A stretch of DNA of 32,460 nucleotides, from positions 1-32,460 of the forward strand of contig JAKAIY010000026.1 in assembly GCA_021814145.1 (NCBI GenBank). Reading direction: 5' to 3'. This stretch comes from Chloroflexota bacterium. Its GTDB lineage: Bacteria; Chloroflexota; Ktedonobacteria; Ktedonobacterales; JADMIN01. This document shows positions 23,482 to 31,621 of the stretch, piece after piece; within the stretch, counting starts at the first letter, position 1, and each line of letters opens with the position of its first letter. A program made the position numbers and the translations under genes. The notes beneath the pieces are model-generated. The model was not told the DNA's origin and searched no databases. It saw nothing but the letters and a program-made list of their open reading frames with translations.

Positions 23482-24905
23482 ACTGCCGCCAGGCGCGCGC
23501 CCAGCTCGCGACGTATCGCCGCGATGACTGGTCAGCGGATCAAATGCGCGCGCTCAGCGAACATTTGGCGACTTGCGCTTCCTGCCGTCAGGTTGAGGCG
23601 GCGTATCGCCGGGTTGGTGAGTCACTACGCCTGCTTCCCACGCTCACACCAGACGCATCCTTTCGCGAGCGTGTGTTCACCGCCATCGCCGCGGAGCGCC
23701 AGCGCCTGGGTCCCGCGGCGATGCGAGCCAGCCGGGCGGAAACCGAGCCCTCGTTGCCTGTGGTACGGACGCCTGTCACAATGCCACGCTCCAGGCGCCG
23801 CATAGGCCCCATGCGGCTGTCCGCAATGGTGGCCGCCGCCGTGCTGCTGGTCTCACTCATTACAATGCAGTGGGTCTCAGGCCGCAATTCCAGTAACCTG
23901 ACAGCAAACATCTCCCGCGGAACGAGCGTCGTTACGACACAATCGCGCCTGAGCAGCTATCTTCCCGACCAGCGATTCTACCAGGTTGCGAATCTGAGCG
24001 CGACGGGTGACTGGCTAGCTTATGTCGCCAGTGATGGCGTGGGTGGGACGATGCTGTTCGTCGTAGATCGCCACACAGGCGCCAGCCACGCGCTGCTCGC
24101 CTCGCCCGCGACAGGCGCTGTGTCACTTGTGTCACTCACACCGCATTGGGTGGTATGGAGCGTTTCCAGCGCTGCGGGATGGTCGGTTATGGCCGCTCCG
24201 CTGAGTGGCTCCGCGGCATGGCGCGCGCAGCCACTGGAGCAAAGCGCCACCTCGACGCTGACCGGCGTCTGGGCGGATGACACCGAAGCGTTGATCGCCA
24301 CTTCCACCGATGGCCTGGCGACCCTGGAGCGCATGAACATCGCTTCGAGCGCCACAAGTGACGTGGTGATCGCGACAGGCAGCCACCATGGCGCGGTGAT
24401 CGTCAGCCCTTCAATGGCGAACGGTACTGTTTACTGGGCTGATGTCTGGGCCGACATGCAGGGCTCCCTGCATAGCGCCATCTGGAGCGAGACTGTTTCA
24501 GGCGCGAATCCCGTCACCCAGGCGGGTGGCGAAGCGTACGCTCCGGTCGCGCTGAGCGGCGAGTTGGTCTGGATCAACGCGACCAACGCGCTGAGCGTGA
24601 GCGCGAATGGTGGCGCGGCCTCCATCATTGCCGCCGCTTCCCAGGCAAGCGGCAAGCTGATCGCGCTCGACCTGACTACCGGAAAGAGCTTGACACTGGC
24701 CAGTCAAACGGCGGCCGCCACAGTGCGAGTCAGCGGGAAAACAGCCCTGTGGCGCGATGGCTCTGCCATCCAGGGGTATGACTTCGGCGCACACCACCCG
24801 CTGGCAGAGAACGACCTGATGATACACGCCCAGGTTGCGAATGCCAGCGACGATACGATTTCCTGGTACGATGGCTCGCATATCGTCGTCTACGCGCTGA
24901 GTTAG
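23478..24905 (+). CDS. zinc-finger anti-sigma factor with large extracytoplasmic sensor region
   Basis: A 475-residue partner of the preceding sigma factor. The N-terminal zf-HC2/ZAS domain reads NCRQARAQL...HLATCASC, with ligands C3, H29, C33 and C36 (HxxxCxxC). One membrane segment lies at 114-132. Residues 150-475 outside the membrane contain repeated short strands (WLAYVASDGVGGTMLFVVDRHTG, VVWSVSSAAGWSVMAAPL and later copies), suggesting a TolB/WD-like beta-propeller. The start is taken as CTG 23478 inside the CTGA overlap, with GGAGGG 6 nt upstream and the product beginning MNCRQ as ZAS proteins usually do. No ATG, GTG or TTG lies nearby in frame; ATG 23364 would place 38 extra residues inside the sigma gene. 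A 1.3-kb sensor this large is uncommon. Confidence 0.85.
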   Translation: MNCRQARAQLATYRRDDWSADQMRALSEHLATCASCRQVEAAYRRVGESLRLLPTLTPDASFRERVFTAIAAERQRLGPAAMRASRAETEPSLPVVRTPVTMPRSRRRIGPMRLSAMVAAAVLLVSLITMQWVSGRNSSNLTANISRGTSVVTTQSRLSSYLPDQRFYQVANLSATGDWLAYVASDGVGGTMLFVVDRHTGASHALLASPATGAVSLVSLTPHWVVWSVSSAAGWSVMAAPLSGSAAWRAQPLEQSATSTLTGVWADDTEALIATSTDGLATLERMNIASSATSDVVIATGSHHGAVIVSPSMANGTVYWADVWADMQGSLHSAIWSETVSGANPVTQAGGEAYAPVALSGELVWINATNALSVSANGGAASIIAAASQASGKLIALDLTTGKSLTLASQTAAATVRVSGKTALWRDGSAIQGYDFGAHHPLAENDLMIHAQVANASDDTISWYDGSHIVVYALS

Positions 24906-25035
24906 CGTGCCGGCAGAGCGGTCTTAAACACCGCCAGCTAGCCGCGCGGGTGAGGCTGACTGAATTTTCAGGCCCTCATGGCGGACAACTCCGCCAGCTT
25001 GCGGCTCCTGACATACTCTAGGAGACATTCAGCCG

Positions 25036-25227
25036 GTGGAGTTTGTCGGTTCACGCCCAACCGCGGGCAACCTGCGGCACGTCCTGCCGCAGGTGCCGGA
25101 AGAGCCACCAGGCGTCCTTTCTCCAAAAACGGTCCTGAAATTGTCCTGGGGCCAGTTCGGAAAACTCCCGGTATATCGCAGATTGACCGAGTGGTTGCTG
25201 TCCATGCCTGTCCAGGCGAGGAAGTAG
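25036..25227 (+). CDS. possible small protein of 63 aa in the spacer between sigma modules
   Basis: A GTG-initiated frame with AGGAG 11 nt upstream, starting MEFVGSRPTAGNLRHVLPQV and ending TEWLLSMPVQARK. The third codon position is about 70% G or C, as expected for coding DNA in this genome, and the composition is protein-like. A 10-bp hairpin (25070-25094) lies inside it. I recognise no family. The opposite strand also has a long open frame here, so coding on either strand, or a structured RNA, is possible. Confidence 0.3.
   Translation: MEFVGSRPTAGNLRHVLPQVPEEPPGVLSPKTVLKLSWGQFGKLPVYRRLTEWLLSMPVQARK
25070..25094. repeat. 10-bp stem hairpin inside the spacer region
   Basis: ACCTGCGGCA (25070-25079) and TGCCGCAGGT (25085-25094) form a perfect stem around a 5-nt loop (CGTCC). 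No T-run follows. It lies in the possible 63-codon frame. Confidence 0.6.
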
Positions 25228-25757
25228 CATGGCATGTTGTTGATCGCCAGAGCGGTTGTGTTCGGGCCTGAGCCGCTCCATCGCCGGGCTGGAGCGCGGT
25301 GAGGTCATGCGCCGCTCGCAGTCGCTCGGGGAAGGCTGGCATAAGCGGCTGCGGTTGACGGCGCCCGCACGCTCTGGAGCGCGGAATCCTGATCTGACTC
25401 GCGCCCCCACGCCAATCAGGACAGAGAGCTGTGACACGGGCGTGAGGCCCGCTGGCGAGACTGTGACGCCCACCACTGCGCGCGCGCCTTGGCCTCTGGT
25501 ATGCTTATATTTGTGGAAGGGCTAGCGGCAAATACGATCCCTTCCAGGACACGACGTCCGCCGACGCGCGAGATGCTGAGATTGCGATGAGAGCCTGCGC
25601 GCGCTGCGCAACCCGCACAGCCGGGAAACGTATACCGTAGTGAGTCGGCGAGCGCGAATGACCAGGCGGATTCTGGGACCAGCGCCGCCCTAAACGGAGC
25701 CGGACGCGAAACAATAAACCGGCCCGCAGGCATGATACGCCACAAAGGAGGCGACGG
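25228..25757. other. intergenic region between the two sigma modules
   Basis: About 530 bp ahead of the second sigma gene. Frames on both strands are open for up to 140 codons, but their products look like random Arg/Pro/Ala-rich text. Possible -10 boxes are TATATT at 25506-25511 and the ATGATACGCC region near 25733. The end carries the perfect ribosome site of the next gene. I see no RNA gene or mobile element. Confidence 0.4.
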
Positions 25758-26477
25758 GTGGGACACGATGGGGCCGCCCTGGTCGCTGGACATATTTTCG
25801 GTCGCTCCGAAGTCGTGAGTCGAACGGAAGGCGCTAGCGCCATATATACTCATCCAGCGGACATGTCCGAGGACGCTGTGCTGGTTCGTCGCGCCCTAGC
25901 GCACGACCAGGAGGCTTTCGCGGCGATTGTCGAAAAGTACAAAGACCCGGTTTTCAACGTCGCGTACCGCATGCTCGGAAATCCCACCGAGGCGGAAGAT
26001 GTGGCGCAGGAAGCTTTTGTGCGCGCATACACGCAGCTCCATACCTATCAGGAAGGCCGGCGCTTTAGCACCTGGCTGCTTTCGATCGCGTCGCACCTCT
26101 CCATAGACCAGTTGAGGCGGCGGCGCTTTATTGCCCTTCCATTGGAGAATGCGCCATTCCTGGAATGGATCGCTGATCTGGGGGCAGGGCCAGAGCAAGC
26201 CGCGCTTCAGGTTGAAGCGTCCGACGAGATGCAAAAGGTGCTCAGCGGATTGCCCGTGAAGTATCGCGCGGTCCTTGTGCTGCGCTATTGGTACGATCTT
26301 TCCTACGATGAGATCGCCGAGATGCTGGGCCTCACCTCCGCGCTCGTAAAAGCTCGACTCCACCGCGCGCGGGAGCTTGTCGCGCGCGCGCTCAAAGCGC
26401 AAGGTCTCGATATGACCCTTGCCAGCGAGGAAGCACATGAGGCAGATCAGCAGCCGGCAGCGGGAGGAGCGCGTTAG
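25758..26477 (+). CDS. ECF sigma factor (second module)
   Basis: A 239-residue ECF factor. Region 2 spans about 55-125 (FAAIVEKYKDPVFNVAYRMLGNPTEAEDVAQEAFVRAY, then STWLLSIASHLSIDQLRRRR) and region 4 about 155-212 (LSYDEIAEMLGLTSALVKARLHRAREL). A 36-residue N-terminal extension precedes the core. GTG 25758 is chosen because a perfect AAAGGAGG lies 6 nt upstream; ATG 25863 (MSEDAV) is a possible internal start with no such site. Its closest look-alike in the window is the sigma factor at 22549, but this copy lacks the long central linker. The 3' end overlaps the following anti-sigma-like gene by 41 bp, so the two are coupled. Target promoters are unknown. Confidence 0.93.
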   Translation: MGHDGAALVAGHIFGRSEVVSRTEGASAIYTHPADMSEDAVLVRRALAHDQEAFAAIVEKYKDPVFNVAYRMLGNPTEAEDVAQEAFVRAYTQLHTYQEGRRFSTWLLSIASHLSIDQLRRRRFIALPLENAPFLEWIADLGAGPEQAALQVEASDEMQKVLSGLPVKYRAVLVLRYWYDLSYDEIAEMLGLTSALVKARLHRARELVARALKAQGLDMTLASEEAHEADQQPAAGGAR

Positions 26478-26943
26478 CGGCCAGCCCGACGACGCCGACG
26501 CTGCGTACCTGCTCACGCCACGCGCGGATGCGCGGGCTCCGCGCCTCCCTCGCTCCACAACCGCTCCCAAAGATTTCACCGCGCAAGTCATGGCGCGCCT
26601 GGCGACGCCGCCGCCACCGCCCGATCCGCGCCTGGAGCGCACACGAACCGTGCGCGCCAGAGCGGGCGCGATCGCGCGCGTGTATATCACCCTGATCCTG
26701 GCGGCCGCTGTCGGGGTCGCCTTGCTTGCGCTTGTCGCGCCCTGGATGCTCGTTATGGGCGTGGCGGGTGTCATTAGCGCTGCGCTACTTCTCGTGATAG
26801 GGGTTGCGTTCATCGCCCGCGCGACTGGTGGGTTTATCAGTGGATTCGGGGTCATCTACGCGGTAATGCTGGCCGCGTTGACGCCTTCGCTGCTCATGCT
26901 CTGGCGCCGGTTCAGGCGCCAGCGCGCACGCTTCGATCAATGA
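26437..26943 (+). CDS. membrane anti-sigma-like protein
   Basis: A 168-residue protein with a cytoplasmic N-terminus (1-78) and three membrane segments (about 79-105, 107-128 and 131-156). The cytoplasmic part ends APKDFTAQVMARL, the juxtamembrane pattern seen in many ECF anti-sigma factors, but no HxxxCxxC zinc motif is present. The gene overlaps the sigma gene by 41 bp and its TGA overlaps the next ATG (ATGA), so all three should be made in fixed ratio. Inference from order and topology: it tethers the sigma factor. Start ATG 26437 (AGGA 5 nt upstream) is preferred to TTG 26419. I know no named family. Confidence 0.7.
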   Translation: MRQISSRQREERVSGQPDDADAAYLLTPRADARAPRLPRSTTAPKDFTAQVMARLATPPPPPDPRLERTRTVRARAGAIARVYITLILAAAVGVALLALVAPWMLVMGVAGVISAALLLVIGVAFIARATGGFISGFGVIYAVMLAALTPSLLMLWRRFRRQRARFDQ

Positions 26944-28112
26944 TCGAGCCTATGACCCGTATGAAGTCTGTTCCCGACACTGTACCGCCGACCGATCCCA
27001 ACTCGCGCCAAACGATGACGGGATACGTAGCGGCTTTCTTTGCACGCGCTGGAGCTCGACTGACCAATCGCGCCACACGTTTCGCCACCCTGGCGTCCGC
27101 CTGCGGATTGCTCATCTGGCTCTCGCTTACCATCTTCACAGCGGGAAACGCGGCGCTTCCCGGTGTATCCTTCTTCTCGAACGCCCTCACGCAATGGCGC
27201 GCAGGCGCGGCCAGTGGGAGCGACCCGTCATACGTCAGCGGCTACGTGAACGGTGGCGCGCGCCCAGCGGCGACGCCACTTCCGTGCGATAGTTCTGGAC
27301 GTGGCTCATTTGGCGCTCAGTTAACCATTCCCCCTTCAGAAACCATTTGTGGTGACGTGCTGGTGGTGGGAGGAAATGTCACGGTACAGGGCGAGGTTCG
27401 CGGTTCCATCCAGGTTATCGGCGGCAATGCCGAGATTTCAGGCAGCGTGACAGGCGACATCACTGTGATCGGCGGCAATATTAACGTTCAGCCCGGCGGC
27501 AAGGTCTATGGCGCGGCGCGCGCGCTAGGCGGCGCGGTAGTCGCGGCCCCCAACGCACTGGTCAGCAATACCGGCGAGGACATCCAGGAACCTCGCGATC
27601 TGACACAGGCGCCCGGCCTTAATGTGTCCATAGATGTCGGCTCGTTCTGGCTTAGCCTGCTGTTCTGGATGAGCGCGGCGCTCGGCTTCAGCGCGCTCGC
27701 GCCGGAAATGATCGGGCGTGTGCGTTCCACCATCGCCCACCATCTCGCCCTGAGCGGAGTGGTGGGCGCGCTCCTCGCGCTGGTGGCCAGCGTTGTCTCC
27801 GTCGCGCTCGTTTTCACCTGCCTTGGCATACCTCTCGCCCTCATCATCGCCATCGCAGCGTGGTTCGCATGGGTCGTGGGCACAGTAGGCGTCGGAGCCT
27901 GGTTGGGTGGCGCGCTCTTTGGCGGCTCGCGCAACTCGCGCCCGCCTTCTCTGATCTTCTCCGCGCTCCTGGGCGTCCTGATTCTTAGCCTGTTCAAGGC
28001 GCTGCCGGTCGCCGGCCCTATCATCGCTCTCCTGACCGGAGCGATCGCGCTGGGCGGCGCGGTCCTGACGCTGCTCTCCGCCCCTCGCGCCCCTTATGCG
28101 CGCCCGCGCTGA
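26940..28112 (+). CDS. polytopic membrane protein with bactofilin-like beta-helix repeats
   Basis: A 390-residue protein. An N-terminal membrane segment (48-69) is followed by an outer loop, then four repeats of about 17 residues at 138-205 (GDVLVVGGNVTVQGEV, GSIQVIGGNAEISGSV, GDITVIGGNINVQPGG, and a looser fourth). Four or five membrane helices (235-255, 272-295, 297-325, 337-375) complete it. The repeats match the bactofilin/polymer-forming right-handed beta-helix, a fold that self-assembles into filaments or ribbons. Here it lies between membrane segments, so a surface-facing or membrane-tethered polymer is possible (inference). The start codon overlaps the upstream stop (ATGA). As the last gene of the sigma/anti-sigma operon it could be sensor, third partner or output. 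Confidence 0.82.
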   Translation: MIEPMTRMKSVPDTVPPTDPNSRQTMTGYVAAFFARAGARLTNRATRFATLASACGLLIWLSLTIFTAGNAALPGVSFFSNALTQWRAGAASGSDPSYVSGYVNGGARPAATPLPCDSSGRGSFGAQLTIPPSETICGDVLVVGGNVTVQGEVRGSIQVIGGNAEISGSVTGDITVIGGNINVQPGGKVYGAARALGGAVVAAPNALVSNTGEDIQEPRDLTQAPGLNVSIDVGSFWLSLLFWMSAALGFSALAPEMIGRVRSTIAHHLALSGVVGALLALVASVVSVALVFTCLGIPLALIIAIAAWFAWVVGTVGVGAWLGGALFGGSRNSRPPSLIFSALLGVLILSLFKALPVAGPIIALLTGAIALGGAVLTLLSAPRAPYARPR

Positions 28113-28151
28113 TGGATGGCCGTTTCTCTCCTCCCATTATCCGGACGGTTG

Positions 28152-28160
28152 TGATACGCT
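28152..28160 (+). promoter_or_regulatory. extended -10 candidate for the amidohydrolase gene
   Basis: TGATACGCT is an extended -10 (TG-N-TACGCT) about 45 bp before ATG 28205. The -35 position has no clear match. Confidence 0.3.
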
Positions 28161-28204
28161 ACGCCCCGTCGGGAATATCCCGCACGCGAAATCGGAGGCG
28201 TTAA

Positions 28205-29530
28205 ATGCGAAATCCAGCCAGGCGGGCGCTGGCGCCTGAGCGCGTCTGGCGCAATGGCCAATGGGAGCGTGAGCGGGTCGTACTCGTCAATGGCGGCCGG
28301 ATCGAGCGCGTTATTTCCCGCGATGAGACCCCCGCTGACCTCCTCATTGAGGACTTTCCTCAACGTCTCATGCTCCCTGGAACCATCAACGCGCACAATC
28401 ACTCATTCCAGTCCCTCCTGCGCGGCATCGCTGACGACTGCGATTTTTTCACCTGGCGCGACCGCGCGCTCTATGGCTACACGCCCCGCATGACGGAGGA
28501 CGTGATCTATCACGCGGCGCGATTCGCCTTCGCCGAGATGTTGCGCGCTGGCGTCACCACGGTCTGTGATTTCTTTTATATCCACAGTGGCTCGAACGCG
28601 AACGACCATGCCGTGATTCGCGCCGCGCGTGATGTGGGGATTCGCATTACACTCGCCCGCACGATGTATGACTGGGACGGCGCGCCCCCACAATACCTGG
28701 AAACCATTGATGAGGCGGTCGCGCGGACGCGTGAGCTGTGGCAGGAGTACCGCGACGCCGAAGATGTCGCGATCTGCCCCGCGCCGCACTCGCCACACGC
28801 CGCGAGTCCCGCGATGATCCAGGCGGGCTCGCGGCTTGCGGAAGAGCTGGGAACCCGCTTTCACATCCATGTCGCCGAGGGCCGCTACGAGCGCGACCAG
28901 ATCATGCGGCGGTATGGGTTGACGCCTATTCGCTGGATGGAGTCACTCGGCGTCGCGCTCGACCGTGCGACGATCATTCATGGCGTCTGGCTCAGCGACG
29001 ATGACATCCACCTGATGGCGGAAAAGGGCGTCCGCCTGGTCTACAACCCGGCCAGCAATATGTTCCTGGGGGATGGTGTCACACGCGTTCCTGATATGCT
29101 CGCCGCTGGCGTCAGGATCGGCCTGGGAAGCGACGGCGGCTGCTCGAACAACCGGGTCTCGGTTTTCGATGAGATGCGGATGTGCGCGCTATTGCAAAAG
29201 GTCACGCATCTCGATTCAAACGTCATGCCAGCCGAGGCCACGCTGGAGATGGGAACGGCTGGCTCCGCTGATACCCTCGCGCTGCCAGCGGGCCGCATCG
29301 AACCTGGTAACTTCGCTGACTTCGTCCTTCTGGATATGCGCGACCCCTCGCTCTTGCCTCCCTGGCGCTACGAAAAGAACGTGGTCTATTCAATGACGCC
29401 TCAGGCGATTCGCGAAGTCATCGTAAGCGGCCAAACGGTCGTGCGTGATGGCGCGCTTACCCGGCTCTCCTGGGATGATGTCGCCGGCGGCATGCTTGAC
29501 GCTACCTCGGGATGGCTACGCGATATCTAG
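28205..29530 (+). CDS. amidohydrolase family deaminase (HutF-like)
   Basis: A 441-residue metal-dependent hydrolase of the cytosine-deaminase-like amidohydrolase clan. Metal and catalytic sites visible: NAHNHSF (H64, H66), HIHVAE (H222, E225), IIHGVWL (H259) and GLGSDGG (D310). The segment FFTWRDRALYGYTPRMTEDV (about 81-100) and CDFFYIHSG (121-129) follow the pattern of N-formimino-glutamate deiminase HutF (FWSWRE..., EFHYLHH). Therefore deamination of a formimino or guanidino/purine-like substrate is likely, though no histidine-degradation genes are nearby, and MTA/SAH deaminases and other members of the clan cannot be excluded. GGAGG lies 7 nt before ATG 28205. Monocistronic, ending about 90 bp before the ligase gene, which has a separate promoter candidate. 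Confidence 0.85.
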   Translation: MRNPARRALAPERVWRNGQWERERVVLVNGGRIERVISRDETPADLLIEDFPQRLMLPGTINAHNHSFQSLLRGIADDCDFFTWRDRALYGYTPRMTEDVIYHAARFAFAEMLRAGVTTVCDFFYIHSGSNANDHAVIRAARDVGIRITLARTMYDWDGAPPQYLETIDEAVARTRELWQEYRDAEDVAICPAPHSPHAASPAMIQAGSRLAEELGTRFHIHVAEGRYERDQIMRRYGLTPIRWMESLGVALDRATIIHGVWLSDDDIHLMAEKGVRLVYNPASNMFLGDGVTRVPDMLAAGVRIGLGSDGGCSNNRVSVFDEMRMCALLQKVTHLDSNVMPAEATLEMGTAGSADTLALPAGRIEPGNFADFVLLDMRDPSLLPPWRYEKNVVYSMTPQAIREVIVSGQTVVRDGALTRLSWDDVAGGMLDATSGWLRDI

Positions 29531-29550
29531 CGCGCGCCACACCCCGCGCA

Positions 29551-29559
29551 TGCTAGAAT
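29551..29559 (+). promoter_or_regulatory. extended -10 promoter candidate for the acyl-CoA ligase
   Basis: TGCTAGAAT (TG-N-TAGAAT) lies about 60 bp before ATG 29621. The -35 window is CGCGCG, so recognition would rest on the extended -10. Confidence 0.45.
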
Positions 29560-29620
29560 GTCGGGCGGGACTGCTGCGCCCGCGATGGCGCGGGCGCCGG
29601 GCGAAAGGAGCCAGACCATC

Positions 29621-31621
29621 ATGACCGATACTCCCACATCCACTACAAGTCAGAGCGCTAGCCCGGATAACTGGCAATCACTCGTCGAGCCCATCGCCTG
29701 GCGCCCATCTGACGCCGATATTGAACGCAGCCGGCTGATGGCGTTCATGAGACGGCATGGCGTCGCCAGCTACGAAGACCTGCTGCGGCGCGCGTCTGAC
29801 GATCCCGCCTGGTTCTGGGATGCCGTCCCCGATGATCTGGGTCTCGTCTGGCGCAGACGCTACACGCAGGTCATGGATAGCTCGCGTGGCCCCCAATGGA
29901 CACGCTGGTATATTGGCGGCCAGCTCAACTATGTGGACACCGCGCTTGATAAGCACGCGACAGGGAAGTCCGCGCAACATGTCGCGCTCATCTGGGAAGG
30001 CGAGGATGGTGAAGTTTCCCGCTACACCTACGCTGACCTGCTCCAACTCACCAACAAGACAGCGCATGCGCTGCGCGCGCTCGGCATAGGTAAGGGGGAC
30101 CGTGTCGGCGTTTACATGCCCATGATCCCGGAGGTTGTCGCCGCGACACTGGCCTGCGGCAAGCTGGGCGCGATCTATACCCCCATCTTTTCCGGATACG
30201 GGGCCGACGCTGTGGCCACGCGGCTGATAGACAGCGAAGCGAAGCTGCTTATCACCGCTGATGGCTTTTACCGGCGCGGCAAAGTTGTGCCAATGAAGGC
30301 GGCGGCGGACGCCGCTGTAGCGAACGCTCCTACGGTCGAGCATACGATTGTTGTGCGGCGCGTTGGCGCCAGCGTCCCGTGGAGTGAAGGCCGCGACATC
30401 TGGTGGAATGACGCGCTTGAAGGCCAGTCCGACGTTTTCGAGAACGAGAGCACAGACGCCGAAGACCCGTACATGCTCATTTACACCTCTGGAACCACTG
30501 GCCGCCCCAAGGGGGCCGTCCACACGCACTGCGGCTTCCCGCTCAAGGGCGCGCAGGATATGGCCCACTGTTTCGATGTCCAGCCCGATGACACGCTCTT
30601 CTGGCTGACCGATATGGGCTGGATGATGGGACCATGGGCGGTCAGCGGTACGCTCATGCTCGGCGCGACCCTGGTGATCTACGAAGGCGCCGCCGATTAT
30701 CCAAACCCTGGCCGGCTCTGGGAACTGGCGGAGCGTCACCATGTGACGGTATTGGGAATCTCCCCAACCGTTATCCGCTCACTCATGGCCTACGGCGATG
30801 AGCCGGTGAAACGCCATGATCTGAGCGCGCTGCGCGTGATCGGCTCAACGGGTGAGCCATGGAACGCCGTTCCCTGGCACTGGTGCTTCGAGGTCGTTGG
30901 CGGTGGCCGGCGACCAATCATTAACTACTCTGGCGGAACCGAGATATCAGGCGGCATCATTGGCTGCGCTACCATCACCCCGATCAAGCCATGCTCATTC
31001 ACCGGCCCGATCCCGGGCATGGCCGCCGATGTGGTGGATGACAACGGCGCGTCTGTGCGCGGGAAAGTCGGTGAGCTGGTCATACGCCAGCCCTGGCCAG
31101 GTATGACCCGCGGCTTCTGGCATGATCCAGAGCGCTACGAGAACGCGTACTGGACTCGCTTCCCTGGCATCTGGACACATGGGGATTGGGCGGCGATAGA
31201 CACCGATGGGTTCTGGTACATCCTTGGCCGTTCCGACGACACCATCAAGGTCGCTGGGAAGCGCCTTGGCCCAGCGGAGGTCGAGTCCGCCGCTGTCACG
31301 CATCCCGCTGTCAGTGAGGCCGCCGCGATCGGGACGCCTCATCCCGTCAAAGGCGAGGCGGTCAAGGTCTTCGTTGTGCTGAAGCCGGGAATAGCGCCCT
31401 CTGAGCCGCTCCGGGAAGAGATTATGGCGGCGGTCGTTCATGCGCTTGGCCCGGCGCTCAAGCCTGAATCGGTCTATTTCGTGACACAGATCCCCAAGAC
31501 ACGCAATGGGAAAGTCTTGCGCCGCCTGATACGCGCGCGCCATCTCGGAAGCGCTGATCTCGGCGACACCTCGTCCCTGGAGAGTCCAGAGGCGCTGGAA
31601 GCGATCGCCCAGGCGCAATAG
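29621..31621 (+). CDS. AMP-forming acyl-CoA synthetase (acetyl-CoA synthetase-like)
   Basis: A 666-residue ANL-superfamily enzyme that activates a carboxylate to acyl-AMP and then acyl-CoA. Signatures: P-loop YTSGTTGRPKG (288-298), SGGTE (437-441), hinge GDWAAIDTDGFWYILGR (521-537), DDTIKVAGKRLGPAEVES (539-556), and PKTRNGK with catalytic Lys 631. Size and N-terminal WFWDAVPDDLGLVW layout match acetyl-CoA synthetases. However, the acetate-gating motif of true acetyl-CoA synthetase (WWQTETG) reads INYSGGTEISG here, with Trp replaced. Larger acyl groups such as propionyl, butyryl or acetoacetyl may be the substrate (inference). Lys 631 lies in the sequence commonly acetylated by Gcn5-type enzymes. 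AAAGGAG lies 10 nt before ATG 29621. Confidence 0.92.
   Translation: MTDTPTSTTSQSASPDNWQSLVEPIAWRPSDADIERSRLMAFMRRHGVASYEDLLRRASDDPAWFWDAVPDDLGLVWRRRYTQVMDSSRGPQWTRWYIGGQLNYVDTALDKHATGKSAQHVALIWEGEDGEVSRYTYADLLQLTNKTAHALRALGIGKGDRVGVYMPMIPEVVAATLACGKLGAIYTPIFSGYGADAVATRLIDSEAKLLITADGFYRRGKVVPMKAAADAAVANAPTVEHTIVVRRVGASVPWSEGRDIWWNDALEGQSDVFENESTDAEDPYMLIYTSGTTGRPKGAVHTHCGFPLKGAQDMAHCFDVQPDDTLFWLTDMGWMMGPWAVSGTLMLGATLVIYEGAADYPNPGRLWELAERHHVTVLGISPTVIRSLMAYGDEPVKRHDLSALRVIGSTGEPWNAVPWHWCFEVVGGGRRPIINYSGGTEISGGIIGCATITPIKPCSFTGPIPGMAADVVDDNGASVRGKVGELVIRQPWPGMTRGFWHDPERYENAYWTRFPGIWTHGDWAAIDTDGFWYILGRSDDTIKVAGKRLGPAEVESAAVTHPAVSEAAAIGTPHPVKGEAVKVFVVLKPGIAPSEPLREEIMAAVVHALGPALKPESVYFVTQIPKTRNGKVLRRLIRARHLGSADLGDTSSLESPEALEAIAQAQ

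Noticed and set aside
25029-25235. Minus-strand frame with WTGMDSNHS-like text that recalls spurious ORFs over tRNA genes
   Set aside because: No tRNA T-loop (GTTCGAA) or cloverleaf can be found in this stretch.
25896-26855. 319-codon frame antisense to the second sigma operon
   Set aside because: Shadow frame; the sense strand encodes clear sigma region 2 and 4 motifs.
29678-30742. 354-codon frame antisense to the acyl-CoA ligase
   Set aside because: Shadow of a strongly conserved gene in GC-rich DNA; the product has no recognisable motif.
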